From Leptospira semungkisensis (lineage in GTDB: Bacteria > Spirochaetota > Leptospiria > Leptospirales > Leptospiraceae), in the NCBI RefSeq assembly GCF_004770055.1, contig NZ_RQEP01000005.1:1364001-1428000 (forward strand): a DNA stretch of 64,000 nt, read 5' to 3'. The position numbers were made by a program, and so were the translations under genes. The notes below the pieces were generated by a model that was given only the letters and a program-made list of their open reading frames with translations, made no database searches and was not told where the DNA came from. This document shows positions 37,260-47,419 of the stretch, piece after piece. How positions within the stretch are numbered: the first letter of the stretch is position 1; each line of letters begins with the position of its first letter.

Positions 37260-38357
37260 ATGCTTCGAAAGATTCTACATGTAGACATGGACGCATTCTA
37301 TGCTTCGGTCGAGCAAAGAGACAATCCGGATTATAGAGGAAAGCCTTTGATCGTAGGAGGTCCTCCTGATTCTAGGGGAGTCGTATCTGCAGCCAGTTAT
37401 GAGGCGCGCAAATTTGGAGTTCGATCCGCAATGCCTTGCTCTAGGGCTGCGAGACTTTGTCCTTCCGGGATCTTTGTGTCTCCTAGATTCGAAGCATACA
37501 GTAAGGTATCATCGCAGATCAGGAGTATTTTCTTAGAATACACCGACTTAGTCGAAATGCTTTCTCTGGATGAGGCATTCTTAGATGTTACCGAAAACAA
37601 AAAGAATATCCAGTATGCGAGTGTAGTTGCCAAAGAGATCCGAGAAAGGATTTGGGAAGTGACGCAACTCACTGCTTCTGCGGGAGTTTCCATCAATAAG
37701 TTCTTAGCCAAGGTTGCCACCGACCAAAACAAACCGAATGGGATGACGATTGTGCGTCCGGAGCAAGTGGATCAGTTTATCGAAGCCTTGGATGTGGGAG
37801 TGTTTCCCGGAGTGGGCAAGGTTACATTAAAAAAAATGAATGAACTTGGCATTCGCAGCGGCAAGGATCTCAAGTCCAAGAGCTTGGAAACGCTAGAAAG
37901 AAATTTCGGAAAGTCGGGTAGATGGTTTTACTATGTTTGCAGAGGTTTGGATGATCGGCCTGTAGAGCCTTTGCGAGAAAGAAAATCTTTAGGAGCGGAG
38001 TCTACTTTTGCAAGCGATCTGGAGACCAGTTCCGAATTGCTAAGAGAACTCGCGGATATCGCAGAAGAATTGGAAAGTCGACTTCTCAAGAAACCGTTTG
38101 CGGGAAAGACAATCACTCTGAAGGTAAAATTTTCCGATTTCTCCCAAAAGACAAGAAGCATCACTGCGGATTATTCTTACTTGGACAAGAATGAATTGTA
38201 TCGGATCGGAAGTAAGTTGTTAGAAGAATTTCTACTCGATACCGGTAAATCAGTGTTTCCTATCCGTTTACTTGGCTTAAGTCTTTCTCATCCAGAAACG
38301 AACTCTAAAGCAATCTTCAAATCGGAAGAAGAGGATCTGTTTCCTTCTCTCTTTTGA
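37260..38357 (+). CDS. dinB: DNA polymerase IV (Y-family)
   Basis: A 365-residue Y-family polymerase. Catalytic Asp9 (HVDMDAFYASVE) and the Asp104-Glu105 pair (SLDEAFLDV) are intact, as is the SAGVSINKFLAK thumb signature. The C-terminus ends EEEDLFPSLF, which resembles a sliding-clamp-binding peptide. It performs translesion synthesis. It converges with recQ with only 14 bases between them. Confidence 0.95.
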   Translation: MLRKILHVDMDAFYASVEQRDNPDYRGKPLIVGGPPDSRGVVSAASYEARKFGVRSAMPCSRAARLCPSGIFVSPRFEAYSKVSSQIRSIFLEYTDLVEMLSLDEAFLDVTENKKNIQYASVVAKEIRERIWEVTQLTASAGVSINKFLAKVATDQNKPNGMTIVRPEQVDQFIEALDVGVFPGVGKVTLKKMNELGIRSGKDLKSKSLETLERNFGKSGRWFYYVCRGLDDRPVEPLRERKSLGAESTFASDLETSSELLRELADIAEELESRLLKKPFAGKTITLKVKFSDFSQKTRSITADYSYLDKNELYRIGSKLLEEFLLDTGKSVFPIRLLGLSLSHPETNSKAIFKSEEEDLFPSLF

Positions 38358-38371
38358 AAGAAGTTTTGCTC

Positions 38372-40240
38372 TCAGAATTTTTCTAAAATCTCCAAGATCT
38401 CTTTTCCATACTGTTGCACTTTCGATTCTCCCATTCCTTTGATTAGGATGAGATCCTCTAAAGTTTCAGGCTTTTGCGAGGCGATACGAACTAAAACAGG
38501 ATTTTGTAATACCATGAACTTCTTCCATTTTTTTCTGCGAGCGATTTTGTCTCGGAAGTTCTTCAATTCTTTCAGAAGAAGTTTGTCTCCCGATAATGGG
38601 CTCTTCTTAGGAGCGAATTCCGTATCTTTTTTATTAGGCTTCGGTTTTCCAACGGAAGTTAGATAGATCTTAGGATATTTGTCCCCTTTGATGGAGAGCT
38701 TCTTGGCTTGGAGCCAATCTTCTAATAGTTTGAGGATGGATTCTTCAGGAACATGTTGCAATGAAGAATAGAATTCGGATCTGTCTAGCCTTCTTCTTAA
38801 AACATCTTTAGATTTTGAACCTCTGAGCGCGCTGGCCAGGATCTTCTTTCCGAATTTCGCAGGATACTCTGCGATCAATCCCTCTATGGATCTTTGTTCA
38901 TCGGAGCTGAAAGAATGAGATTCTCTCTCCTTCTTCTTCTCGGATTTGATCCTTTCTCTTTCCATATAAGCCAATCGACCCACGGAAGAAGTTTTGGAGT
39001 CCTGGCAAACATCGCAGGATCCACAAGAATGGATTTCTTCTCCAAAATAATTGCAAAGTATCTTTTGTCTGCAATCAGAAGAGCTTACATACGATTTTAC
39101 ATGAGAGAGTAATGTTTCTCCGCCTTTATAGTTGGCTTCTTTGGAGAGTAAAAAACTTTGAACGCTTAGATCTGCCGGATAAAAGAATAAGACGCAATCG
39201 GAAGGCTTTCCGTCTCTTCCTGCGCGACCCGCTTCTTGGTAATAGCTTTCTAAGGAAGAAGGGACTTGGTAGTGCAAGACCAGCCTTACATTCGGACTGT
39301 CTAATCCCATTCCAAACGCGTTAGTTGCCACAAGCACGTTTGTTTTTCCGGTACTATATCCGTCTTGCGCCTTTTCTCGACTGGAATCCGTTCTGCCTGC
39401 ATGGTATTTTCCCACTTTATAGCCGGATTTTCGAAGTAGATCGTATAGCTCGTCTACTTTAGCTCTGGTTGCGCAATAGATAATTGCTTTTCCTGAAGTG
39501 GATTTTTGAAAATGATTTTTTTCTAATATGGATAATAGAGTGCTTTCTTTGTCTCTTTCGGACTCCGGATAAAGAACGGAGAATTTTAGATTTTCACGGG
39601 CATAGGTTCCTTGTATATGAGAAGGTTCCTTGAGCCCAAGACTATCCGAGATATCTTTTTTTACTCTATCAGTTGCTGTGGCGGTTAACGCTACCCAGGG
39701 TGTTCCTTCGGGAAGAGAAGAACGAAGGCTATGCAACTTTCTGTATTCCGGACGAAAATCATGTCCCCATTGAGAGACGCAATGCGCTTCGTCTACTGCG
39801 ATAAGTGCTACAGGCAATTTAGGAAGAAGGTTTAAGAAAGAACGAGAGACTGCTCTTTCAGGAGAAATATATAAAATTCTAATCTTTCCGGTGGCGGCAG
39901 CGGATAAGATCCTGACCTGCTCCAATTCATCTTGGCTGGAATTGCAATAGGCTGCTTGTACCCCTCTTGCTTTTAGTCCGTCCACTTGGTCTTTCATGAG
40001 AGCGATGAGTGGAGAGATCACTATGGTAAGTTTATCTTCGTTCCAGAAGGAAGGAAGTTGGTAGATGAGTGATTTTCCTCCTCCGGTGGGAAGGATGGAC
40101 AATACATCTTTTCCGGAAGCGATTGCTCGGATTGATTCCCATTGGCCTTTTCGGAAACTAGAAAATCCGAAATGCTCTAGTAGCAATTTTTTCCAATCTT
40201 CTTCTTTAGAAGAGAATGCGTTTCTTACTTCGGAAGGCAA
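38372..40240 (-). CDS. recQ: ATP-dependent DNA helicase RecQ
   Basis: A 622-residue RecQ. Walker A is PTGGGKS (51-57) and Walker B DEAH is at 150-153. Helicase motif VI is [13 protein letters not shown]. The zinc-binding Cys cluster [11 protein letters not shown]...CGSCDVC, an RQC region and a C-terminal HRDC domain (about 540-622) are complete. It acts in recombination and fork repair. It is the third gene of the lipoprotein-mnmC-recQ unit, starting 2 bases after the mnmC stop. Confidence 0.95.
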   Translation of the reverse strand: MPSEVRNAFSSKEEDWKKLLLEHFGFSSFRKGQWESIRAIASGKDVLSILPTGGGKSLIYQLPSFWNEDKLTIVISPLIALMKDQVDGLKARGVQAAYCNSSQDELEQVRILSAAATGKIRILYISPERAVSRSFLNLLPKLPVALIAVDEAHCVSQWGHDFRPEYRKLHSLRSSLPEGTPWVALTATATDRVKKDISDSLGLKEPSHIQGTYARENLKFSVLYPESERDKESTLLSILEKNHFQKSTSGKAIIYCATRAKVDELYDLLRKSGYKVGKYHAGRTDSSREKAQDGYSTGKTNVLVATNAFGMGLDSPNVRLVLHYQVPSSLESYYQEAGRAGRDGKPSDCVLFFYPADLSVQSFLLSKEANYKGGETLLSHVKSYVSSSDCRQKILCNYFGEEIHSCGSCDVCQDSKTSSVGRLAYMERERIKSEKKKERESHSFSSDEQRSIEGLIAEYPAKFGKKILASALRGSKSKDVLRRRLDRSEFYSSLQHVPEESILKLLEDWLQAKKLSIKGDKYPKIYLTSVGKPKPNKKDTEFAPKKSPLSGDKLLLKELKNFRDKIARRKKWKKFMVLQNPVLVRIASQKPETLEDLILIKGMGESKVQQYGKEILEILEKF

Positions 40241-40242
40241 AC

Positions 40243-42207
40243 TTAGACTTCTCCCTTTGTTTCCAAGTTTCGGATCTTACGGTATAGAAATCTGGCAGGA
40301 GATAAGGAAGAGTACAAGCTATTTTCGATCGGTAATGGTTCTCCCAAAAGAATTGCCGCCAAGACCTCACCCCCCAATAAGGAAGTCAATACTCCCCTAG
40401 AACCTAAACCGCCGAACACATACAGGTTCTTTTCCGGCTCTAAAATTGGGAATTCTTTCTTTTGGTTTTTAGGGAGTCCGATGCCAGAATATGTTTTTTC
40501 AAAAGTTGCGGTTTCGTGGACAGGGCCTAAGATCGGAAATCTATCCTTTGTTTGGGAACGTAAGCCTACAAATTCTGCGCTCACTTTCACCTTTTCCCAT
40601 TCAGTATCCAAGAAAGTCTTTTTAGCGTATTCTAGAAGTTCTTCCTTGTCCTTTTCGCTAGGATTCGGATCCAAATGGAATTCGTCAAAGCTTGAGCCTA
40701 AAACCCTTTTGCCTTTTACATTAGGAGTCAGATATTTTTCTCCTACGAGTATAGGAGAGTTTTGAGAAATCACATTCGGATCTTCTAATACTTCCAATTG
40801 TCCCCGTACTTTGGTGAGGGAGAATGGAAGATTTTCCCAGAGAGTGGATAGTAACGGTTCTATCCCGAAAGAGTTCGCAAGAATTAAAGCATCTCCAGAG
40901 GCAAGTTCGTTCCCATTGGAATCGAGTAAGGACCAAGAAGTTTCTCTGCGAGAGATCTTGGCGACCTTTCCTTTTTGAAAAAGTATATTAGAATGTTTGC
41001 ATAAACTTTTCACTAGATCCGGTGTGTTTGTCCAGAATCCGGAAGGATACAGAACGCTTTTGGAGTTTTCCGGAAGTTTCTGCTTTATCTGAGGAGAGTC
41101 TTCTTCTAATTCTTGAGCAATCTCTTGGGAAAGAGAATGATTCTTGATCCCTGATTCCAATCGATCCCAAGGAAGATCCTCTCCTGCAAGTTGGATTGTT
41201 CCCGAAATAGAATAGGAATGACTGTCTAATAGATCCGGATAGCGACGTAGGGAATGACCGAGTGCTCTAAGAGTCCAGAGGCTGGTAGGTGTAGGATATT
41301 TTGTAAGATGAGGATGAGAAACTGCATTTGGAATGGAAGAAGCACGCATCTCATCTTCTTCGTCCCAGATTTCTACTTGGATGTTTCTCCAGGCAAGAGC
41401 TCTTGCAACTGCGGCGCCGGCTAATCCTCCTCCTACGACCAATACTTTCTTAGGTCGAATCGGATCGAAGTTGCGATGTAAAAATGGAAGTTCTTTCTTT
41501 TCCGAAACGATTTCGGACCCGAAACTCCCGACTAGCATTTCTCTTTTTCTTCCGAAGCCTTTTTCTTTTCTGAGAGTGAATCCTGCGTTGGTAAGGCTTT
41601 CTTTGGCCGCTCTTGCTACGGTAAATGTGGAGAGGGTAGCATTCCGATTTGCTAATCTTCCGATCTCAATTCCTATTTTTTCCTCCCAAAGTTCCGGATT
41701 CTTGGAAGGAGCGAATCCATCTAAGAAGAATGCATCGAATTTTCCGGATGTTTCCGGGAGAAGTTCTCTTGCGTCTCCAATCCAAAGATCCAGTATTAGT
41801 TTTTCTTTTTCAAAGACAAAGGAATTGCAGCCAGGAACGAGTAGTTTATATTTTTCTAAAAAAAGTTCCAGTATCTCCGAAAGTTCAGGAAATACTTCGA
41901 TTGCTTTTTGAATTTCATGGATTTCTAATGGATATAGTTCGTAAGAAACGAATCTAAGAACGGAAATGGCGGAACCTTCTCTCGATCTTCTCCAGAGCTG
42001 CCATGCTGCTAAAAAATTCAAGCCTGTGCCAAAACCCAATTCTAAAATAGAAAAATGAGAATTCGAAGTAAAAGAGGACCATCTTTCTTCTAATTGATTT
42101 CCGCTTAAGAAAACATGTCTGGTCTCTTCTAGTCCATTCTCCGGAGAGAAATAGATATCATCAAATTGGGCCGAGACAGGAGTCCCGTTGTCCTTCCAAT
42201 GTATCAT
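40243..42207 (-). CDS. mnmC: bifunctional tRNA mnm5s2U methyltransferase / FAD oxidoreductase
   Basis: A 654-residue fusion. The N-terminal MnmD-type methyltransferase (to about 235) has [13 protein letters not shown] and [17 protein letters not shown]. The C-terminal FAD oxidase has [17 protein letters not shown] (about 255-271) and ends with GLGSRGVL. It completes mnm5s2U at the wobble position of tRNA. Its start is coupled to the upstream lipoprotein by a TCAT/ATGA overlap. Confidence 0.93.
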   Translation of the reverse strand: MIHWKDNGTPVSAQFDDIYFSPENGLEETRHVFLSGNQLEERWSSFTSNSHFSILELGFGTGLNFLAAWQLWRRSREGSAISVLRFVSYELYPLEIHEIQKAIEVFPELSEILELFLEKYKLLVPGCNSFVFEKEKLILDLWIGDARELLPETSGKFDAFFLDGFAPSKNPELWEEKIGIEIGRLANRNATLSTFTVARAAKESLTNAGFTLRKEKGFGRKREMLVGSFGSEIVSEKKELPFLHRNFDPIRPKKVLVVGGGLAGAAVARALAWRNIQVEIWDEEDEMRASSIPNAVSHPHLTKYPTPTSLWTLRALGHSLRRYPDLLDSHSYSISGTIQLAGEDLPWDRLESGIKNHSLSQEIAQELEEDSPQIKQKLPENSKSVLYPSGFWTNTPDLVKSLCKHSNILFQKGKVAKISRRETSWSLLDSNGNELASGDALILANSFGIEPLLSTLWENLPFSLTKVRGQLEVLEDPNVISQNSPILVGEKYLTPNVKGKRVLGSSFDEFHLDPNPSEKDKEELLEYAKKTFLDTEWEKVKVSAEFVGLRSQTKDRFPILGPVHETATFEKTYSGIGLPKNQKKEFPILEPEKNLYVFGGLGSRGVLTSLLGGEVLAAILLGEPLPIENSLYSSLSPARFLYRKIRNLETKGEV

Positions 42208-43205
42208 CCTGGATTTTCCGTTTCGGAGGAAGTGGTTTGTATATCCCCTTCTTTCTTGGGCAATCCTGCAGAGGGAAGATTCTTGAGAGGAGGGTAGGCA
42301 GGTCCTTCTTCCTTTTTGGGAGTTTCTTTCGAAAGTTGTAATTCCTTTCTGACACCGAATCTGTATGTTGTCATTGTCATATAGAGAGAAGGTGCAGGAA
42401 GATTGTTCGCTGTAGTAACTTGGTTTCTGATCTGCATTCCTCTTCCATCCATGCTACCTAAGCTTGTGATCTCTGCGAAGAAGTAAGCATTGTATAGAAT
42501 AGTATCCGGAAAATACTGACCTATATTATATTCGAATAATACTCTAAGGCCCTTTAGATCCTGGACCTCATTCTTTACGCTAGATATTCTAGTATCATTC
42601 TGAAGTATATCCATCCGATAGAAGGCGAGACCATAAACTGGTCCAACCCCGAAATGAACATTTTGTCCTTCGTAATAGCCTAGATACAAAGTGAAATAGA
42701 TCTGATAATCTTCATAAACATATTCCATATTCCTTCCAAGTTGAGAAGGAAGAGGAAATAACTGATTCATCAAATATTCTTCGGGAGTCTTATAATGTCT
42801 TCCGTCGTCAGGATAGTTGATTAAATTACCTCGATAAGTACGAGGAGAAGTCAGGTTAAAGGACCAGGCAAGTCCGCTCAAAAAAGAAAAGAATCCTTTT
42901 ATATCCTTGGTGCCGGGGATCCTATTTGGGACCGAACCTATAGAGTAATAAGCTCTCGTAACGTTGGAATCCCTACTCACTACATTGCTTTCTGGATCGG
43001 AGGCTCTATCCGTAAATTTACGAACAGGAGCTCCTTCTACCGTTGCGGGATGAGTGAAGAAATTAAGAGCCGTATACTCCGCTCCGGCATTGATTACGAT
43101 CGTATCAAATACCTGGCTCACACTCTTGCAGGAAAATGAAAAGAATACGGACCCAAGAATCCAAATCGAAAGCAGGATAGACGTATTTCGTCTCTTAAGA
43201 TACAT
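42204..43205 (-). CDS. putative lipoprotein of unknown function
   Basis: The ATG at 43205 (MYLKRRNTSILLSIWILG) gives a lipoprotein signal ending SFSC; the longer reading to 43253 would hide it. The mature region of about 310 residues is rich in aromatic alternating strands, suggestive of a beta-sheet envelope protein, and ends in a Pro/Glu/Lys-rich tail. No family recognised. It is the first gene of the unit with mnmC and recQ, with a 4-base overlap to mnmC, and divergent from dusA. Confidence 0.6.
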   Translation of the reverse strand: MYLKRRNTSILLSIWILGSVFFSFSCKSVSQVFDTIVINAGAEYTALNFFTHPATVEGAPVRKFTDRASDPESNVVSRDSNVTRAYYSIGSVPNRIPGTKDIKGFFSFLSGLAWSFNLTSPRTYRGNLINYPDDGRHYKTPEEYLMNQLFPLPSQLGRNMEYVYEDYQIYFTLYLGYYEGQNVHFGVGPVYGLAFYRMDILQNDTRISSVKNEVQDLKGLRVLFEYNIGQYFPDTILYNAYFFAEITSLGSMDGRGMQIRNQVTTANNLPAPSLYMTMTTYRFGVRKELQLSKETPKKEEGPAYPPLKNLPSAGLPKKEGDIQTTSSETENPG

Positions 43206-43304
43206 CGCAGGACCAAAATGAAATCTTTGCAAATCAAACCAAGTCGATTTCATGGGGCTTGACTGCTTGAGCCCAAAACTGAGGATCGTACTATCCGGCC
43301 TTCC

Positions 43305-44354
43305 ATGAATTCAAAGAAAGAAAAGCCTATTCTGTATCCCGTTTCCGTGGCTCCTATGATGGACTGGACGGATAAGCATTTTCGTTTTTTCCTCAGATTG
43401 ATTTCCAAGTATTCCTTATTGTACACTGAAATGGTTACAACGGGAGCCATTTTAAGAGGAGATAAGGACAGACATCTTTTATTTTCTCCTGAAGAAGCTC
43501 CGCTCTCTCTACAGTTAGGTGGAGATAATCCGAATGCATTGGCAGAATGTGCCAGCATAGGAGAAGGGTACGGATACTCTGAGATCAATCTAAACGTAGG
43601 TTGTCCGAGCGATAAAGTTCAGGAAGGGAATTTCGGAGCTTGCTTGATGAAGGATCCGGATCGTGTTGCAGATTGTATATCCGCAATGGATTCCAAAACT
43701 TCTCTGCCTGTCACAGTAAAGTGCAGGATTGGAGTTCCTGGAAAAGAAAGCATTGAGGACCTCTCCGAGTTTGTTCGAAAAGTGAGTCTGGCAGGGGCAA
43801 AACGGATCACAGTACATGCAAGAATCGCAATATTAGAAGGCTTGAGTCCAGCTCAGAATCGTAGTGTTCCTCCTCTTCGCTATGAAGACGTATACGAGAT
43901 CAAAAGAAAATATCCCGATCTAGTCATTGAATTGAACGGGGGAGTGAAGACCCTCGAGGATATCTCTTCTCACCTAACGAAAGTGGATGGAATCATGATC
44001 GGTAGGGCGGCGTATGAGAATCCATTTTTATTCTCGAATGTGGATCGTTTGTTTTACCAAGCATCCCCTCGTATGATCACGAGAAGAGAAGTCTTCGATA
44101 CCATGCAGGAATACGTCTCTAAAAAGACCGAGCAAGGAGAAAAGCCGAGTCGGATCCTAAAACATCTATTAGGCGCTTTCCATGAGGTCCGTGGGGCTCG
44201 TTCTTATCGCCGCATCCTTACCGAAAAGATGCATTCTAATCCTGGTCCTAAGCTTTTGCTCGAGGCATTGGAGTCCATTTCTCCTGAATATATGGATCAA
44301 AGATTGGAAACGGAAGAGTCTCTTTCTCTTACTGCCCTAGAATCTGTGGTTTGA
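43305..44354 (+). CDS. dusA: tRNA-dihydrouridine synthase (DusA-type)
   Basis: A 349-residue FMN enzyme that reduces uridine in the D-loop of tRNA. VAPMMDWTDKHFRFF, EINLNVGCPSDKVQEGNFGACLM (proton-donor Cys113) and GVKTLEDI are present. The DusA signature PMMDWTD distinguishes it from DusB/C. The C-terminal helical domain runs from about 250. It is 48 bases before the MBL gene on the same strand. Confidence 0.93.
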   Translation: MNSKKEKPILYPVSVAPMMDWTDKHFRFFLRLISKYSLLYTEMVTTGAILRGDKDRHLLFSPEEAPLSLQLGGDNPNALAECASIGEGYGYSEINLNVGCPSDKVQEGNFGACLMKDPDRVADCISAMDSKTSLPVTVKCRIGVPGKESIEDLSEFVRKVSLAGAKRITVHARIAILEGLSPAQNRSVPPLRYEDVYEIKRKYPDLVIELNGGVKTLEDISSHLTKVDGIMIGRAAYENPFLFSNVDRLFYQASPRMITRREVFDTMQEYVSKKTEQGEKPSRILKHLLGAFHEVRGARSYRRILTEKMHSNPGPKLLLEALESISPEYMDQRLETEESLSLTALESVV

Positions 44355-44402
44355 TTGTAGCTTTCTCGTCTAACTCTTCGAACCATTCTTTCGGAGAATC
44401 CC

Positions 44403-45344
44403 TTGGAAAAAATTCGGACCATTGATTGCGGATATGTAGAGTCCGGCCTTGCCTGCGCCTATCTTGTGATAGACGGAGATCGTGCCACATTTGTGGAGAA
44501 TAATACGAATTTTGCGGTTCCTCTATTATTGGACGCTTTGAAAGAAGAAGGTCTTGGCTTCGACGCGGTCGACTATATTATCATCACTCATGTTCATTTG
44601 GATCACGCGGGAGGAACTGGAGAATTGCTCTCTCATTGTCCGAACGCGACAGTGCTCTCTCATCCGAAAGCTTCTCCTCATCTCATAGATCCGAGCAGAC
44701 TGATCAAAAGCTCCATCCAAGTTTATGGAGAAGAGAATTTTTATAAGTTATACGGAGAGATCAAACCTGTTCCGAAAGAAAGAGTTCGAAACATGAATGA
44801 CGGAGAGGAACTTTCCTGGGGAAAAAGAACATTCAAATTCGTTCATACAAAAGGACATGCAAATCATCATTTTTGTATATATGATTCTCTTACGAACGGT
44901 ATCTTTACCGGAGATACATTCGGTCTAGGATACACTTTGTTCAGAAAGGATAAGGATTCTCTTTTATATCCTTCCACCACGCCCACTGATTTCGATGCGG
45001 AAGAAGCGTTGCTCTCCATTGATAAAATCTTGGGTACGGGAGCGGATAAGGCGTATCTGACTCATTTCGGAGTCTGGGAAGATATCAGGTCAGGAGCTTC
45101 TCAAATGAAGGAAGGGATTATCGCGATGAAGAATATATGGACTTCTGCGATCAAGACTGGATTCGAGGGAGAGACCTTGGTTGCTTTTTGCGAAACTAGA
45201 GTTCGTTCTTATTTGGAAAATCAGATCCGGATTCGTAAACTTCCTTTTGGTGAGAAGGAAGAAAGGTTTATAGGCTTCGATGCACAGATCAATGCACAAG
45301 GGATCGCTTTCAAGATTGAAAGATCTAGAAAGTCAGTTAAGTGA
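44403..45344 (+). CDS. metallo-beta-lactamase-fold hydrolase
   Basis: A 313-residue cytoplasmic hydrolase with a TTG start. The full metal set is visible: HVHLDHAGG, TKGHANHH, FTGDTFG and LTHFGVWED. It resembles glyoxalase II/ETHE-like or flavin-independent thioesterase members; the substrate is unclear. It is probably co-transcribed with dusA. Confidence 0.85.
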   Translation: MEKIRTIDCGYVESGLACAYLVIDGDRATFVENNTNFAVPLLLDALKEEGLGFDAVDYIIITHVHLDHAGGTGELLSHCPNATVLSHPKASPHLIDPSRLIKSSIQVYGEENFYKLYGEIKPVPKERVRNMNDGEELSWGKRTFKFVHTKGHANHHFCIYDSLTNGIFTGDTFGLGYTLFRKDKDSLLYPSTTPTDFDAEEALLSIDKILGTGADKAYLTHFGVWEDIRSGASQMKEGIIAMKNIWTSAIKTGFEGETLVAFCETRVRSYLENQIRIRKLPFGEKEERFIGFDAQINAQGIAFKIERSRKSVK

Positions 45345-45466
45345 TCCTCATCCCTTAAGTATTAAATCTGCTTAAAGTTCTTGCATCGATTCAGAACCTA
45401 GTATAGTGGATCTTAGGCGATGTTTTTCATTTGATTTCCTTAATTAGAATTTTTTGAATATACTTT

Positions 45467-47317
45467 GTGAGTGGACTTTCCGTGCGAATATACAGGTATA
45501 AATTATTTCCTATTTTGATCTGCCTTTTCGCGATCCTTATTTCTTGTAGGCAAGAAGGCAGAGAGATGCCCAGAGCTTACAAAGGTGAGTTCGATATTCG
45601 CTTTATTCCTCATTGGGGAAAGGCCTTTCCCTTAAAGGGAGATTGGGAATTCCATTGGGCAAGTTTGTATTCTCCCGAAAAAGGTTATCCTTCTACCGGA
45701 GAATATTTTCCCGTTCCTGGGATCTGGAGGGAATATTCTCCTCAGTTTACCAAACAAGGGCACGGAACCTATCGTCTTTTTATTCGCACTTCTCCTGAAC
45801 AAAGTAGTTTAGGAATTTTGGTGCCTAGGCTTCCAGGAGTATATTCTGTTTATTTAAATAAGAAATTGATCTTTGCGAATGGGATCAACGGAACAGATAG
45901 AAATGGTACTGAGTTTCTTGCTCATCCAAGCTCACAGATCTATCCGGTAGAAAGCGGAACGAATTCGGAACTTGTAGTAAATGTTTCTAATTATAAGGGA
46001 AATTTCCTCAAAGGAGGGATACGTAACGAATTCATATTAGGCGATCTGGATACTGTCCGGAATAAGATCAAGCTGGAGAATATCTATGAGACTGCACTCA
46101 TTACGATTATCTTCGCGGTAGGATTGTACCATCTGATCTTCTTCGCATCGTATCGAAAGGATACCACTCCCTTATTCTTTGCGTTCTTTTGTTTTCTGGT
46201 TTCCTTTTATACTTTTGTTACTTCCGGATTGCAATATTTTCTAACCCCGGAACTTTCCTTGGATTTAAGGATCCGATTGGAATATTTCTGCGAGGTGATG
46301 CTCGTTCCTTCCGTTTATCTGATCCTGAGGATCATGTATCCGAAACAATTCAGTCATAAGTGGCTCGCAATCCTCATGTCCAGCATGTCTGTCTTCTTGC
46401 TTTCCATTTTTGTTTTGGACGAAGAGAATCTGATCTACGTGTATTCCTTCTTCATGCATGTTCCTCCTTTTTATAGTTTAGCACTGATGATCCCTTTAGG
46501 ATTTGCTTGGAAAGCAAATGAGACCAGAGCAAGAACTGTTTTCCTTTCCGGGATCATTCTCGCAGTTTCTATGATGAATGATGTGATCTATGGGATCTCC
46601 GAGTTTTACTTCTTGATCCCTTATAGTTTTCCGATCGCTCTCGTTGGTTTTATAGCATTCAACTCCTATATTATATCTTTGCGATTCACTCAGGATCTGG
46701 AAAAAGCGGAGGAATTCGTAGAGCTCCAATCCAAGTACAACGAACAATTGAGATTAAACGCTGAAGAAAAATCTAAGTATGCTGCGTTAGTCGATCAATC
46801 CTTGGATAAAGGATTTCATTCCCTCATGAATCAATTGGAAGCTAAGGACGGATCCGATAAATCTCTTGGAAAATTGAAGAACGAACTCAGCCAAACACTC
46901 ACAGGTGTAAGAGATATTTTGGATCTAATGCATCATCAGGGTGGAAAAGAAGAGTTAGTGGAATTGGAGATGAAACGCTTCATCCAAAGAACTCCGAACT
47001 TTGCTCATTCCGAGATCCATTCCGTTTCTCAGTTTTTAAGAATAGATCAGTGTCTCCAAATGCAGAGGATTTTCAAGGACGCGATCCGCATCGGTTCGGC
47101 TCGAGAAGGTGAATCTAAGATCTTTTGGGGAAAGGAAGGGGACGCTATTCTTCTTCGTATCTTTATGTCTGGGCCAAGCCAATCTAAAGAAGATATTCCG
47201 GAGCAACTCGAGGCGGATCTGAAAAACAGGGCAGAGAAGTTAGGTGCGCGGTTCTTTTTACTGAGTGAGTCGTCGAAATTCGAGTTTGAACTTCGGATTC
47301 CACCGATTCCTGTCTAA
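45467..47317 (+). CDS. 7TMR-DISM membrane sensor with degenerate kinase-like C-terminus
   Basis: A 616-residue protein, GTG start at 45467 (45482 possible). A lipoprotein-like N-terminal signal ends LISC (about residue 27). A beta-sandwich extracytoplasmic domain (GDWEFHW, PVPGIWREYSP) and seven hydrophobic segments at about 208-415 make the 7TMR-DISM layout. The cytoplasmic tail (about 415-616) has a coiled coil and a region of DHp/ATPase size, but no H-box, N-box or G-box is seen. It may signal through a partner instead of phosphorylating. No obvious partner is adjacent. Confidence 0.75.
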   Translation: MSGLSVRIYRYKLFPILICLFAILISCRQEGREMPRAYKGEFDIRFIPHWGKAFPLKGDWEFHWASLYSPEKGYPSTGEYFPVPGIWREYSPQFTKQGHGTYRLFIRTSPEQSSLGILVPRLPGVYSVYLNKKLIFANGINGTDRNGTEFLAHPSSQIYPVESGTNSELVVNVSNYKGNFLKGGIRNEFILGDLDTVRNKIKLENIYETALITIIFAVGLYHLIFFASYRKDTTPLFFAFFCFLVSFYTFVTSGLQYFLTPELSLDLRIRLEYFCEVMLVPSVYLILRIMYPKQFSHKWLAILMSSMSVFLLSIFVLDEENLIYVYSFFMHVPPFYSLALMIPLGFAWKANETRARTVFLSGIILAVSMMNDVIYGISEFYFLIPYSFPIALVGFIAFNSYIISLRFTQDLEKAEEFVELQSKYNEQLRLNAEEKSKYAALVDQSLDKGFHSLMNQLEAKDGSDKSLGKLKNELSQTLTGVRDILDLMHHQGGKEELVELEMKRFIQRTPNFAHSEIHSVSQFLRIDQCLQMQRIFKDAIRIGSAREGESKIFWGKEGDAILLRIFMSGPSQSKEDIPEQLEADLKNRAEKLGARFFLLSESSKFEFELRIPPIPV

Positions 47318-47388
47318 ATTTCGTCCATCTCCCGAACGAATTCGGAAAAAGACTTGCCTCGGTGCCGAAAAAGTAGATTCTACACAGA

Positions 47389-47405
47389 ATTAGAATCATT
47401 CTAAT
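47389..47405. promoter_or_regulatory. PerR-box-like palindrome before cytochrome c peroxidase
   Basis: ATTAGAATCATTCTAAT is an exact 8-1-8 palindrome 15 bases before the chosen start. Its core TTAGAATCATTCTAA matches the PerR-type consensus TTATAATNATTATAA at 12 of 14 defined bases. A peroxide-induced gene behind it fits. CACAGA and TCTGTG on either side extend it as a hairpin with one bulged A. Confidence 0.75.
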
Positions 47406-47419
47406 CTGTGGTGATAACA

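Noticed and set aside
41333..41911. 192-residue plus-strand ORF
   Set aside because: It is antisense to mnmC, Ser-rich, and has no domain.
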